Shown: positions 19,131 through 30,508 of the stretch, in pieces
Layout of the letters: every line of letters starts with the position of its first letter
Numbering within the stretch: the first letter of the stretch is position 1
Origin: JAXMCI01 sp046349435
GTDB lineage: Bacteria > Pseudomonadota > Alphaproteobacteria > Dongiales > Dongiaceae
Assembly (NCBI GenBank): GCA_046349435.1
Contig: JAXMCI010000017.1
Coordinates: 1-64,000 of the forward strand
Length of the DNA: 64,000 nt
Direction: 5' to 3'
Notes under the pieces: model-generated
Told to the model about the DNA's origin: nothing
Seen by the model: only the letters and a program-made list of their open reading frames with translations
The model's database searches: none
Made by a program: the position numbers and the translations under genes

Positions 19131-19534
19131 CAGCGCGACTCTCGCGACGAGGGCGCCGCACCGACCGCCTCCGATCCGCTGCCGACGAGGATCGCCACCT
19201 CGCAGCCGAACAGGGCAAAGGCGACAGCGTATTGCAGGCTGCCCGGGGCGCTCCGCCCCAGCAGCAGGATCGCGGTGGCCGACAGCGCGATCGCGATCAG
19301 GCCGGGGACCCACAGCAGGGCAAACTCGAAGGGATGCCGCCAGCTGCGGCAGTCCCATGTGCGCGCCAGCGCGCGCCACAGGAAATGCAGGCCGGCGATC
19401 AGCAGCACGATCCTGCCGACCAGCCCGAACAATGCCACGCTGCCGACGAGCGCGAGCAGCAGCGTCAGCATGAGGATGTTGAGGACCGTCGCCCTGTGCG
19501 GCTTGGCGCCGATCCACGATGTCAAGGCGCCCAT
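19130..19534 (-). CDS. Small four-helix membrane protein of the bd-like operon
   Basis: This 134-residue protein has about four hydrophobic segments (NILMLTLLLALVGSVALF, IVLLIAGLHFLWRAL, FALLWVPGLIAIALSATAIL, YAVAFALFGCEVAILVG). I do not recognise a named family. It is the first gene of a three-gene operon; its TGA shares a base with the ATG of the cytochrome-bearing subunit. A third, small hydrophobic subunit is common in membrane oxidase complexes, so assembly or structural support is a reasonable guess. About 220 bases upstream hold no gene and no obvious FNR box. Confidence 0.7.
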   Translation of the reverse strand: MGALTSWIGAKPHRATVLNILMLTLLLALVGSVALFGLVGRIVLLIAGLHFLWRALARTWDCRSWRHPFEFALLWVPGLIAIALSATAILLLGRSAPGSLQYAVAFALFGCEVAILVGSGSEAVGAAPSSRESR

Positions 19535-19756
19535 TTGCTCACCGCCCGAGTCAGAATTCGTCGGGCGGTCTTAGCCAAGTGGGGAGGCAGAGCGGGAGTG
19601 GACAAACGGTCCAAGGGGACGATGCGCCCGTAGCGGGGCGAAGCCGGTCGAGATTGGGCGCCGCCTCATCTCCCCCCGGTCAGCCGGCGCAAGGGGTTGC
19701 CGGCGACCTCCCGGGAGACTGCGGGCCGTCCTCCCGCCGTCCCCCGGGTGCGCGGC

Positions 19757-21157
19757 TCAGGCGGGCCTGAACCCGGCCTCCTTCAGGCGCTTCGGCAGGA
19801 GGAAGTCGATCGCCGCGAAGGCGACGATGGCGAGGCCGGTGAGCGGGAAGAGGAGCGATACCACGACGCCGATCCCGAGGATGGTGCGCGGGATGCGATA
19901 GTCGCGGGGGTAGCGGGGCGCACCCAGCGAGCCGGCCGGCCGGCGCTTCCACCACATGACGATGCCGGAAGCCACCATGAACATGACCGTCAGGCAGAAG
20001 GTCGTGTTGAGGATGGTGTTCCACAGGCCCATCGTCGCCTCATGCAGTGCGATGCCGACCGCCATCGCCTTGCCGGCCAGGCTGTAGTCGGCGAAGCCGA
20101 CATCGGCCAGGACCTTGCCGGTGTACTGGTCGATGTGCACGGTGTGATCCCCGGTCGGGTCCGTGGTGTCCGCGTCCATCGAGTCGGCCGAGATCGTGTA
20201 GACGCCCGTCGCACCGCTCGGAAGATTGACCCGGAACTGCTGGTCGAAGCCGATGGTGCGGGCGAAGGCGGCGACGGTGTCGAGGTTGACCGGCTGCCCG
20301 GCCGGGATGCCGGCGCGGCCCGCGTCCGATCCGGAGGCCGGCATCGCCGTCTGCTCCAGGGCCCACGGCACTTCCTTCAGCGGGCCATGGTTCATGCTCG
20401 CATGGGTCTCGTCCGAGACCGGGACATTGTCCCACTTCGCCGCCGGGAAGGTGCTCCAGGCCTGCACCAGCTTGGTGCCCCAGATCCCGGTCCACGACAG
20501 GCCGGAGACGAAGAAGAACAGCAGGACGATCGAGACATAGAAGCCCGCCGTGACGTGCAGTTCCTTCCAGAGCCGCCGGCCCCTGGCCCGGAGATCCGGC
20601 AGCAGGGCCCGGTGCAGGCCGCGGCCGTCGCGCGGCCACCAGAGATAGAGGCCCGTCAGTACCATGACGATGCCGAGTCCCGCCGCGATCTCCTGGAGCC
20701 GGTCGCCGAAATCGCCCATCAGCAGCGTGCCGTGGATGTTGTCGGCCCAATAGAACCAGGTGTCGTTCTTGAGGACTGTGCCGAGGATCCGGCCGTCATG
20801 CGGATCGACGCTGACCACGTGGTTCTGCTCGCCGGCATCGACCATGAAGACACTGGCGCGATCGCCGGCGGCCGGGCTCACATACATGGTGACCTTGCCG
20901 CCGGGGATCGCCTGCTGCGCGGCGAGCGCCTGGCGCACGACGCTGAGACGCTCGCCCCCCGGTGCGACGTGATATTTCTTGCCGAGGAAAGTCTCGATGG
21001 AATTGCCGTAGACCATGATCAGCCCGGTCGCTGCCAGGACGAGCAGGAACGGGGCGACGAAGAGCCCGGCGTAGAAGTGCCAGCGCCAGACGGCACGGTA
21101 GAGCCGCGAGTCCGAAGGCGCGCGCTCGGCGGCCTCCGTCAGAGTTGCAACAGCCAT
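19757..21157 (-). CDS. PepSY-type four-helix membrane protein
   Basis: This 466-residue inner-membrane protein belongs to the PepSY-associated TM family, often linked to metal or siderophore uptake and thought to reduce ferric chelates. Helices are visible at about residues 20-45 (WHFYAGLFVAPFLLVLAATG), 145-175, 200-220 and 360-385, plus a closing pair. PepSY-like segments lie between them, with conserved His residues (WHFYAG, DNIHGTLLMG, ELHVTAGFY, ALHEATMG) that are candidate haem or metal ligands. The start MAVATLTEAAE has a GGGAGA site; the frame is open another 112 codons upstream without family sequence. A DUF2946-like gene follows the same strand 79 bases upstream. Confidence 0.8.
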   Translation of the reverse strand: MAVATLTEAAERAPSDSRLYRAVWRWHFYAGLFVAPFLLVLAATGLIMVYGNSIETFLGKKYHVAPGGERLSVVRQALAAQQAIPGGKVTMYVSPAAGDRASVFMVDAGEQNHVVSVDPHDGRILGTVLKNDTWFYWADNIHGTLLMGDFGDRLQEIAAGLGIVMVLTGLYLWWPRDGRGLHRALLPDLRARGRRLWKELHVTAGFYVSIVLLFFFVSGLSWTGIWGTKLVQAWSTFPAAKWDNVPVSDETHASMNHGPLKEVPWALEQTAMPASGSDAGRAGIPAGQPVNLDTVAAFARTIGFDQQFRVNLPSGATGVYTISADSMDADTTDPTGDHTVHIDQYTGKVLADVGFADYSLAGKAMAVGIALHEATMGLWNTILNTTFCLTVMFMVASGIVMWWKRRPAGSLGAPRYPRDYRIPRTILGIGVVVSLLFPLTGLAIVAFAAIDFLLPKRLKEAGFRPA

Positions 21158-21236
21158 GATTGTCTCCCAAGGACGCTTTTGCGCACCGCGGCAGCGGTAC
21201 GGCTCAAGCGCAGTTGTCAGCTGGTCGAGGAGAGGC

Positions 21237-21641
21237 TCAGGCCGTGGCCGGCGGAGCCTGGGAGACAACGTCGGAGGGGTAGCGCGCAAAGCCGGAGCGG
21301 AGCGCTGCAGCGGGACGAACGATCGCCGAGACGAAGGGCCGCGTCGGCTCGATGAGGGCGATCCTGGCAGCGCCCGGGCCGACCGGCGCGCAGCTGCCCA
21401 TCGGGCAGCTGGTGCCACAGAGCGGGCACTGCGGGGCGTGATGATCGGGGACCGGCGGCGCCCGGCGAGACGCCGGATCGCCGCCAGAGGCACAGATCTG
21501 CCGTGCCAGGGCGGCGCCGAGCGGATCGGCGGCAGCCGGCGAGGCCTGCGGCCCCGACGCTGCGGCGATCAGCAGGTTGAGCAGCAAGAGACACGACGCG
21601 AACACGCCGAGCACCGGTCGGTGGTGTCGAAGCTGCTTCAT
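21237..21641 (-). CDS. DUF2946-like small exported Cys-rich protein
   Basis: This 134-residue protein starts MKQLRHHRP and has one hydrophobic segment (VLGVFASCLLLLNLLIAAA) that looks like a signal peptide or anchor. A cluster of Cys and His residues follows (VPDHHAPQCPLCGTSCPMGSC), the hallmark of the DUF2946 family. Such genes commonly sit beside PepSY or TonB-dependent receptor genes, as here, and a role in copper or iron handling is suspected from context. The CxxC and Met/Cys-rich motif could bind metal. The frame extends 12 codons upstream, but this start gives a normal signal sequence. Confidence 0.65.
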   Translation of the reverse strand: MKQLRHHRPVLGVFASCLLLLNLLIAAASGPQASPAAADPLGAALARQICASGGDPASRRAPPVPDHHAPQCPLCGTSCPMGSCAPVGPGAARIALIEPTRPFVSAIVRPAAALRSGFARYPSDVVSQAPPATA

Positions 21642-21762
21642 GGTGAAAGCCCCGGCGCAACCCTGGCCAATATTCACGCCCGGCGCAAGAGTCGACGCGG
21701 CGAGAGCCGATGCGAGGGTCGGCCCGGAATGGCGGTGCCGCGGGCGGGGTCGGGTGCCGGCC

Positions 21763-22959
21763 TCAGCGCGCCAGGCGGCAGTCGACCCAGGCGCCGCCCT
21801 CCGCGTTCGACTGCACGGCGGCCTCGATGAAGCGGACGCCGCGGGCGCCGTCGAGCACGGTCGGGTAGTCGACCAGGCCGCGGCGCAGGCGGCGGCCGGC
21901 GCGGCGCGCCTCGATGGCGACGGCGAGCTCGGTGTAGAGGTTGGCCCAGGCGTCGACCCAGCCCTCGGGGTGGCCGCGCGGCACGCGGACCAGCCGGGCC
22001 GCCTCCGGCCCCATGCCGGCGCCGACGCCGCGGGTCAGCACCTGGCGCGGGCCGCCGACCGGGTTGAAGTGCAGCAGCTCGGGCTCCTCCTGGTCCCAGG
22101 CGAGGCCCGCCTTGGTGCCGAAGATGCGGATCCGGAGGCCGCCGTCATTGCCGGCCGCGGCCTGCGAGACCATCAGCGTGCCGGGGACGTCGCCGGCGAA
22201 GCGCAGCCCCATGAAGGCGGTGTCCTCGAGCGGCTTGGGCGCGCCGCAGACATGCATCTCGGCGCGCAGCCGGGTGAGCTCGAGGCCGCTGACGTAGCTG
22301 GCGAGATGGTGCGCGTGGGTGCCGACGTCGCCGGTCGTGAAGACCGGGCCGCTGCGCTTGCTGTCGACGCGCCAGCGGGCGCCCTTCTGGTCGCGCCGGA
22401 AGGGGGCGATCGCCCAGTCCTGGAAGAACTCGACATGGATCTGCCGGATCTCGCCGAGCTCGCCCGCCGCCACCATGGCGCGGGCCTGGCGCACCGTGGC
22501 GTGGGCGGCGAAGGCGTGGGTGACGCCGAACACCAGCCCGCTGCGCCGCTGGCGCTCGACCAGGTCGAGCGCGTCGGCGAGCGTGGTGGTCAGCGGCTTG
22601 TCGCAGATGATGTCGATGCCGCGCTCCATGAAGGCGACGCAGATCGGGTGGTGGCTGTCGTTGGGCGTGGTGATCGCCACCGCCTCGATGCCGTCGGGCC
22701 GCGCCGCCTCGGCCTCGGCCATCTCGCGGTAGCTGCCGTAGATGCGGTCGGCCGGCAGCTGCCACTCGGCGCCGGACTGGCGCGCCACCTCGGGGTCGGA
22801 GGAGAGCGCGCCGGCGACCAGCTCCCAGCGGTTGGAGAGCTGCGCGCCATTGGCGTGGACCCGCCCGATGAAGGCGCCGCGGCCGCCGCCGACGATGCCG
22901 AGCCTGAGCCGCCGCGCCATCGCGGGGAATGCCGCCCCCGAACCCGCCTGCTTCGCCAT
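21763..22959 (-). CDS. Gfo/Idh/MocA-family oxidoreductase
   Basis: This 398-residue NAD(P)-dependent dehydrogenase acts on sugars, polyols or similar substrates. The Rossmann fold is at the start (LRLGIVGGGRGAFIGRVHANG), with the family motif DKPLTTT near residue 120 and a C-terminal alpha/beta domain containing a candidate catalytic pair in TTGDVGTHAHHLASYVSG. Inositol-dehydrogenase and IolG-like proteins share this layout, but the true substrate is not readable. It stands alone, flanked by a DUF2946-like gene and a hybrid kinase gene on the same strand. The start ATG gives MAKQAGSG; a second Met (MARRLRLG) 13 codons later is also possible. Confidence 0.85.
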   Translation of the reverse strand: MAKQAGSGAAFPAMARRLRLGIVGGGRGAFIGRVHANGAQLSNRWELVAGALSSDPEVARQSGAEWQLPADRIYGSYREMAEAEAARPDGIEAVAITTPNDSHHPICVAFMERGIDIICDKPLTTTLADALDLVERQRRSGLVFGVTHAFAAHATVRQARAMVAAGELGEIRQIHVEFFQDWAIAPFRRDQKGARWRVDSKRSGPVFTTGDVGTHAHHLASYVSGLELTRLRAEMHVCGAPKPLEDTAFMGLRFAGDVPGTLMVSQAAAGNDGGLRIRIFGTKAGLAWDQEEPELLHFNPVGGPRQVLTRGVGAGMGPEAARLVRVPRGHPEGWVDAWANLYTELAVAIEARRAGRRLRRGLVDYPTVLDGARGVRFIEAAVQSNAEGGAWVDCRLAR

Positions 22960-23047
22960 GACCCCGTCCCCCGCAGTCCCGTTGCGGCCGGTACGGTAGT
23001 TCGCGCCGCGGCGCGGGTCCACAGCCGGGCGCGCCCGGCCGGGCCGC

Positions 23048-25897
<2,850 letters not shown>

Positions 25898-26063
25898 CCT
25901 CGCATGCCCCTCGACTGGCGGGCCGATCCAGGGCAGCGCCGCCGCCTCCGGTCCACCCGTTCCCCACCCACAAGGCGGAAAGGTTCCTGCCGGAACGTTA
26001 AGAAATGGTTTACGAACCGGAGCGCGGTTAGCGATCCGGGCGCGCACCGCCGGGCAGCGCGCA

Positions 26064-26273
26064 TCACCGGCGCGGCACCCAGCAGCCGTCGGCCTTGCGG
26101 TAGAGCCGCTTCACCGCCGCCCAGGCGACGCGATGGGCGACCGCCTCGCGGTCGCGGCGGTCGGCATAGCCGTCCCAGGCGTGGTTGAAGGCCTGGCGAT
26201 AGATCTCCCGGGCGTGCGCCGGCAGGCGGCGCCGCAGCGCCGGCGGCAGGTCGAGGATGCTGCCATAGGGCAT
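26064..26273 (-). CDS. chaB: ChaB-family small protein
   Basis: This 69-residue protein carries the whole ChaB domain: LPPALRRRLPAHAREIYRQAFNHAW near residues 8-33, then a basic C-terminus. ChaB was named for cation-transport regulation, but the biochemical role is unclear and it is often found near DNA-repair or stress genes. Here it is divergent from polX and close to an FNR-type box. The ATG gives MPYGSILDLPP, the usual beginning. Confidence 0.85.
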   Translation of the reverse strand: MPYGSILDLPPALRRRLPAHAREIYRQAFNHAWDGYADRRDREAVAHRVAWAAVKRLYRKADGCWVPRR

Positions 26274-26308
26274 AGAAGGAAGCGTAGCGGCGTTGGCGGC
26301 GCCCCGGC

Positions 26309-26322
26309 TTGATCCGCATCAA
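26309..26322. promoter_or_regulatory. FNR/FixK-type box upstream of polX
   Basis: TTGATCCGCATCAA is a perfect TTGAT-N4-ATCAA palindrome. Its centre lies 80 bases before the polX start and 43 before chaB on the other strand. A TAGCCT hexamer at 26344-26349 sits where a class II FNR-dependent -10 would be expected for polX. Function is inferred. Confidence 0.7.
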
Positions 26323-26395
26323 GGCGCCGGCGCGGGCGCACGCTAGCCTGGCGCCTCGAGAAGCCGGGCGAGGGAGCGTGCGCGAGACAGCGACG

Positions 26396-28117
26396 ATGCC
26401 GGTCCCCAACGCCGAGATCGCGGCCGATCTCGTCAGGCTCGCCGACCTGCTCGAGCTCGACGGCGCCAATCCGTTCCGGGTGCGCGCCTACCGCAACGCG
26501 GCGCGCGTGGTCGGCGACCTGCCGACCAGCGTCGCGGAGATGCTGGCCGCCGGGGCGGACCTCGCCGCGCTGCCGGGCATCGGCGCCGACCTCGCCGGCA
26601 AGATCGCCGAGATCGCCCGCAGCGGCCACCTCGCGCTGCTCGACGAGACGGAACGGCGCTCGCCGCCGGGGCTGGTCGAGCTGCTGGCGGTGCCCGGGCT
26701 CGGGCCGCGCCGGGTGCAGCTGCTCGCCGGGCGGCTCGGCGTGCGCACGGTCGCCGACCTCGCGGCGGCGGCGCGGGCCGGCCGCAGCCGCACGCTGCCG
26801 GGCTTCGGCGCCCGGCTCGAATCCCGCCTGCTGCAGGCCGCCGAGCGGCAGGCCGCGGCGCCGCACCGTGCCCGCCGCGCCGCGGTCGAGGAGATCGCCG
26901 GCGCGCTGCGCCGCGACCTCGCCGCCGTGCCGGGCGTGGCGGCGATCGAGGTCGCCGGCAGCTACCGGCGGCGGCTGGAGACGGTGGGCGATCTCGACCT
27001 CGTGGCGGCCGCGCGGTCGAGCGGGCCATTGATGGAGCGCTTCGTCGCCTGGCCGGGGGTGGAGCGGGTGCTGTCGCGGGGGCCGACGCGGTCCTCGGTG
27101 CTGCTGCGTGGCGGGCTGCAGGTCGACCTGCGGGTCGTGCCGGCGGCGAGCTACGGCGCGGCGCTGCAGTACTTCACCGGCTCGAAGGCGCACAACATCG
27201 CGCTGCGCCAGCGCGCCGCCGAGCGTGGCCTCAAGCTCAACGAGTACGGGCTGTTCCGCGGCCGCCGCCGCATCGCCGGCGGCAGCGAGGACGGGATCTA
27301 TCGGGCGCTCGCGCTCGATCCGGTGGTCCCCGAGCTGCGCGAGGATCGCGGCGAGATCGCCGCAGCGGCGGCGCACGCCCTGCCGGCCCTGGTCGCGCCC
27401 GAGGACATCCGCGGCGACCTGCACGTCCATACCGACGCCAGCGACGGGCGCGCGCCGCTCGCCGCCATGGTCGCGGCGGCGCGCGCCCTGGGCTACCGCT
27501 ACATGGCGGTCACCGACCACAGCCGGCGGCTCGCCATGCTGCATGGCCTCGATTCCCGGCGGCTCGGCCGCCAGGCCGACGCCATCGCCCGGCTGAACGA
27601 GCAGCTCCGCGGCTTCACGGTGCTGGCCGGCGTCGAGGTCGACATCCTGGAGGACGGCCGGCTCGACTTGCCCGACGCGGTGCTCGGCCGGCTCGACCTG
27701 GTGGTCGGCGCGGTGCACGGCGCCTTCGCGCTGCCGCGCGAGCGCCAGACCGAGCGGCTGATCCGCGCCATGGACAACCCGCATCTCTCGATCCTCGCCC
27801 ATCCGACCGGCCGGCTGATCGGCCGCCGGGCGCCGCTCGCGCTCGACATCGAGCGGCTGCTGCACGCCGCCGGCGAGCGCGGCTGCGCGCTCGAGGTCAA
27901 CGGCCAGCCGGAGCGGCTCGACCTCGACGACCGGCTGGTCCGGCTGGCGCGCGACCGCGGCGTCCGGCTGGCGCTGTCGACCGACGCGCACAGCCCGGCC
28001 GAGCTCGGCTTCATGCGCCACGCCGTCGACCAGGCGCGGCGCGGCTGGGCGCGCGCCGCCGACATCGTCAACACCAGGGATTGCGAGGGGCTGCGGCGGG
28101 CGCTACGACGCTCCTGA
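26396..28117 (+). CDS. polX: DNA polymerase/3'-5' exonuclease PolX
   Basis: This 573-residue protein combines a family X DNA polymerase with a PHP phosphoesterase, the bacterial PolX design used in gap filling in base-excision repair. An N-terminal 8-kDa-like domain and helix-hairpin-helix (LPGIGADLAGKIAEIA, LLAVPGLGPRRVQLL) come first. The polymerase motif GSYRRRLETVGDLDLV, near residues 187-202, supplies two metal-binding Asp residues. The PHP domain opens with LHVHTDASDG near 341 and includes VTDHS and a closing STDAHSPAELGFM. The ATG has no close ribosome site; a GTG six codons upstream in frame is an alternative. Confidence 0.92.
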   Translation: MPVPNAEIAADLVRLADLLELDGANPFRVRAYRNAARVVGDLPTSVAEMLAAGADLAALPGIGADLAGKIAEIARSGHLALLDETERRSPPGLVELLAVPGLGPRRVQLLAGRLGVRTVADLAAAARAGRSRTLPGFGARLESRLLQAAERQAAAPHRARRAAVEEIAGALRRDLAAVPGVAAIEVAGSYRRRLETVGDLDLVAAARSSGPLMERFVAWPGVERVLSRGPTRSSVLLRGGLQVDLRVVPAASYGAALQYFTGSKAHNIALRQRAAERGLKLNEYGLFRGRRRIAGGSEDGIYRALALDPVVPELREDRGEIAAAAAHALPALVAPEDIRGDLHVHTDASDGRAPLAAMVAAARALGYRYMAVTDHSRRLAMLHGLDSRRLGRQADAIARLNEQLRGFTVLAGVEVDILEDGRLDLPDAVLGRLDLVVGAVHGAFALPRERQTERLIRAMDNPHLSILAHPTGRLIGRRAPLALDIERLLHAAGERGCALEVNGQPERLDLDDRLVRLARDRGVRLALSTDAHSPAELGFMRHAVDQARRGWARAADIVNTRDCEGLRRALRRS

Positions 28118-28132
28118 CGCCGGGAGCCCCGC

Positions 28133-29080
28133 TTGCGCATCGCCACCTTCAACCTGGAGAACCTCGACGAGGGGCCGGAGCTGCCGCGGCGGCTGGCGGT
28201 GCTGCGCGGCCAGCTCGAGCGGCTGGCGGCCGACATCCTCTGCCTGCAGGAGGTCAACGGCCAGAAGCCGCAGGCCGCCGCGCCGCGCCGCTTGCTGGTG
28301 CTCGACCGGCTGCTCGAGGGCACGCCCTACGCCGCGTTCGCGCGCGCCTCGACGCTGTCGCCGGACGGCGATCCCGCCGACGTGCACAACCTGGTGACGC
28401 TGGCCCGCTGGCCGATCGCCGAGGCGCGGCAGTACCGCCACGAGCTGGTGGCGCCGCCGCTCTACCGCCCGGCCGCGGCCGAGCCGCCGGCCGGCGAGGC
28501 GCGGCCGGTCGAGTGGGACCGGCCGCTGCTGCATGCGGCGGTGGCGCTGCCCGGCGGGCGGCGGCTGCACGTCCTCAACCTGCATCTGCGCGCGCCGCTG
28601 GCGGCGCCGATCCCCGGCGGCAAGCAGGGGCAGCGCTGGCGCGCCGTGGCGCCCTGGGCCGAAGGGCTGCTGCTCGCCTCGATCAAGCGGATCGGCCAGG
28701 CGGTGGAGGCGCGGCTGCTGGTCGACCGGCTGCTCGACGCCGAGCCGGCGGCGCTGATCGTCGTCGCCGGCGACCTCAATGCCGACAGCCACGAGATGCC
28801 GCTGCGCGCCCTGCTGGCGGAGACCGAGGACACCGCCAACCCGGAGCTCGCCGGCCGCCAGCTGCACCCGGCCGAGGCGGACGTGCCGGAGGCGCGGCGC
28901 TTCTCGGTGCGCCATCACGGCCGCCGGCTGGTGCTCGACCACCTGCTGGTCTCCGCGGCCCTGCGGGCGCGCCTGGTCTCGGCGGCGATCGACAATGCCG
29001 GCCTGCCGGACGAGGCCGAGGACGCCGTGCCGCCGGGCTCCTTCCACGCGCCGGTCGTGGCCGAGTTCCGCGAGGGGTAA
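28133..29080 (+). CDS. Endonuclease/exonuclease/phosphatase (EEP) family protein
   Basis: This 315-residue metal-dependent phosphodiesterase starts at TTG with a CGGGAG site. EEP motifs are all present: MRIATFNLEN with its Asn, LCLQEVNGQK with the metal-binding Glu, VVAGDLNADSHEMP with the Asp-Leu-Asn, and LVLDHLLVS near the end. No signal peptide is visible, so it should act in the cytoplasm. It is 15 bases downstream of polX and likely cotranscribed, which makes a DNA-repair nuclease role plausible, although sphingomyelinase- and phosphatase-type activities occur in the same fold. Confidence 0.85.
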   Translation: MRIATFNLENLDEGPELPRRLAVLRGQLERLAADILCLQEVNGQKPQAAAPRRLLVLDRLLEGTPYAAFARASTLSPDGDPADVHNLVTLARWPIAEARQYRHELVAPPLYRPAAAEPPAGEARPVEWDRPLLHAAVALPGGRRLHVLNLHLRAPLAAPIPGGKQGQRWRAVAPWAEGLLLASIKRIGQAVEARLLVDRLLDAEPAALIVVAGDLNADSHEMPLRALLAETEDTANPELAGRQLHPAEADVPEARRFSVRHHGRRLVLDHLLVSAALRARLVSAAIDNAGLPDEAEDAVPPGSFHAPVVAEFREG

Positions 29081-29122
29081 GGACTACATTCCCGTTCGCA
29101 AGACAGCAGGAGAGGGAGCGGC

Positions 29123-30130
29123 TCACACCCCGCCGCGATGGGCGATGATCGCCTCGGCGACCAGGCTGCTGGAATCGAGCACGGCGAGGCGGGCGGCGAG
29201 CTCGGGCGGCAGGTCGGGCGGCGGCACGGTGTCGGCGACGACGATGCCGTCGAGCGCCGGGTCGCCGAGCAGCCTGGCGGGATCGCCCTGGAAGAGGCCG
29301 TGGGTGGCGGCGGCGAAGATGCGGGCGGCGCCGGCGGCCCGCGCCGCGGCGGCGGCGCGGCGCAGCGTGCCGCCGGTGCTGATCATGTCGTCGAGCATCA
29401 CCACAATGCGGCCGGCGACCTCGCCGACCAGCTGCTCGCCGGAGACGACGCCGCGGGCCCGCCGCTTCTCGACGAAGGCGGCGGTCGGCTCGGCGCCGAG
29501 CCGGGCGGCGAGCGCCCGGCGGAACTCTTCGGCGCGCTTCACCCCGCCGATGTCGGGCGACAGCACGGCGGCCGGCTGGCCGCGCAGCAGCGGCGCGAAA
29601 TGCTCGAGGAAGAGCGGCGCCGCCTCGAGATGGTCGGTGACGCAGCGGAAGGCGTTCTGGAAGGCCGCCTGGTTGTGCACGTCGATGGTCATCAGCGCGT
29701 CGGTGCCGACCGCCTCGAAGAGCTGGGCGACGTAGCGCGAGGTCACCGGGTCCTGCGGCTGGGTGCGGCGGTCCTTGCGGGCATAGCAGAGATAGGGCGT
29801 GACGGCGGTGACCCGCGCCGCCCCGGCATCGCGCAGCGCGGCGATGAAGAACAGCAGGCGGCAGAGCTTGTCGTGCGTGCTCTGGCGGTTGCTGCTCTGG
29901 CCGCCGGTGCTCTGGCCGCTGGTGCTCTGGCCGCCGTCGGCATGGAGCGAGTGGATGACGAAGGCGTGGTGGCCGTGCAGCGCCGCCAGCGGCCGGATCT
30001 TGCCCTCGCCGTCCTCGAAGACCCGCTCCTCATGGGCGGCGAGCGGCTGCTCCAGCCGGCGGGCGACGCGCTCGCCATAGGCCGTCGAGCCGTCCAGGGC
30101 GAACAGGCTGAAACGATCCCATCCCGCCAT
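29123..30130 (-). CDS. prs: Ribose-phosphate pyrophosphokinase with a repeat insertion
   Basis: This 335-residue enzyme makes PRPP from ribose 5-phosphate and ATP. Recognisable parts are ARKDRRTQPQDPVTSRYVA (the catalytic flexible loop region), SPDIGGVKRAEEFRRAL and the PRPP-binding loop VVMLDDMISTGGTL. Between HSLHADG and THDKLCRLLFF lies an unusual Gly-Gln-Ser/Thr repeat coded by four 15-base units; ordinary family members have only a few residues there. It diverges from the housekeeping type and is probably a second, stress-associated prs. The start MAGWDRFSLF has a GGAGGAAC site. It shares its promoter region, with an FNR-type box, with the divergent phosphoribosyltransferase operon. Confidence 0.85.
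   Translation of the reverse strand: MAGWDRFSLFALDGSTAYGERVARRLEQPLAAHEERVFEDGEGKIRPLAALHGHHAFVIHSLHADGGQSTSGQSTGGQSSNRQSTHDKLCRLLFFIAALRDAGAARVTAVTPYLCYARKDRRTQPQDPVTSRYVAQLFEAVGTDALMTIDVHNQAAFQNAFRCVTDHLEAAPLFLEHFAPLLRGQPAAVLSPDIGGVKRAEEFRRALAARLGAEPTAAFVEKRRARGVVSGEQLVGEVAGRIVVMLDDMISTGGTLRRAAAAARAAGAARIFAAATHGLFQGDPARLLGDPALDGIVVADTVPPPDLPPELAARLAVLDSSSLVAEAIIAHRGGV
29877..29936. repeat. Four tandem 15-base repeats inside prs
   Basis: Four imperfect copies of a 15-base unit (GTGCTCTGGCCGCCG and variants) start at 29877, 29892, 29907 and 29922. On the coding strand they encode a Gly-Gln-Ser/Thr repeat. Repeat number could vary between strains by slippage without breaking the frame. Confidence 0.8.
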
Positions 30131-30192
30131 CTGTTCCTCCTCCGCCGGCCGGCCGGCGCGAATCACCTTCCCACGCCGGCGCCGCGGCAAGG

Positions 30193-30206
30193 TTGACCCA
30201 GATCAA
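30193..30206. promoter_or_regulatory. FNR/FixK-type box in the prs divergent promoter
   Basis: TTGACCCAGATCAA differs from TTGAT-N4-ATCAA at one base. Its centre is 66 bases before the ATG of the 80-residue protein on the plus strand and 69 before prs on the minus strand, so one site could serve both. GATGAT at 30229-30234 is placed like a class II -10 for the plus-strand operon. Confidence 0.65.
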
Positions 30207-30265
30207 CACTCTGGCGGGGCCGCTGGCCGATGATGCCACGAGGACATGCAGAACGGAGTCGCAGG

Positions 30266-30508
30266 ATGAGCCCCGCCAGCCCGACGGCGCCGAGCGCCGC
30301 CACGATCCGCCGGATCCTCGGCGAGATCGACGCCGAGTCCGTCGCCGGCATCCAGAAGCTGGGGCCGAGCGAGGCCGAGCTGCTCGAGGCGGCGCGCTGG
30401 ATCGGCGGCGACGACGAGGTCGGCCGCGAGCTGCATGACCGGCCGCACGGCGTGGTCGGCGCGATCTGCGACATGCTCGGCGAGCAGCCCGAGCCCGACG
30501 AGCGGTGA
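30266..30508 (+). CDS. Small acidic protein of unknown function
   Basis: This 80-residue acidic protein has no signal or membrane segment. Its core, SVAGIQKLGPSEAELLEAARWIGGDDEVG, is predicted to be helical and looks conserved in style, but I do not recognise a family. It is the first gene of an operon with the phosphoribosyltransferase gene, whose GTG overlaps its stop. An FNR-type box lies upstream. A regulatory or accessory role for the downstream enzyme is possible but not shown. Confidence 0.7.
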   Translation: MSPASPTAPSAATIRRILGEIDAESVAGIQKLGPSEAELLEAARWIGGDDEVGRELHDRPHGVVGAICDMLGEQPEPDER

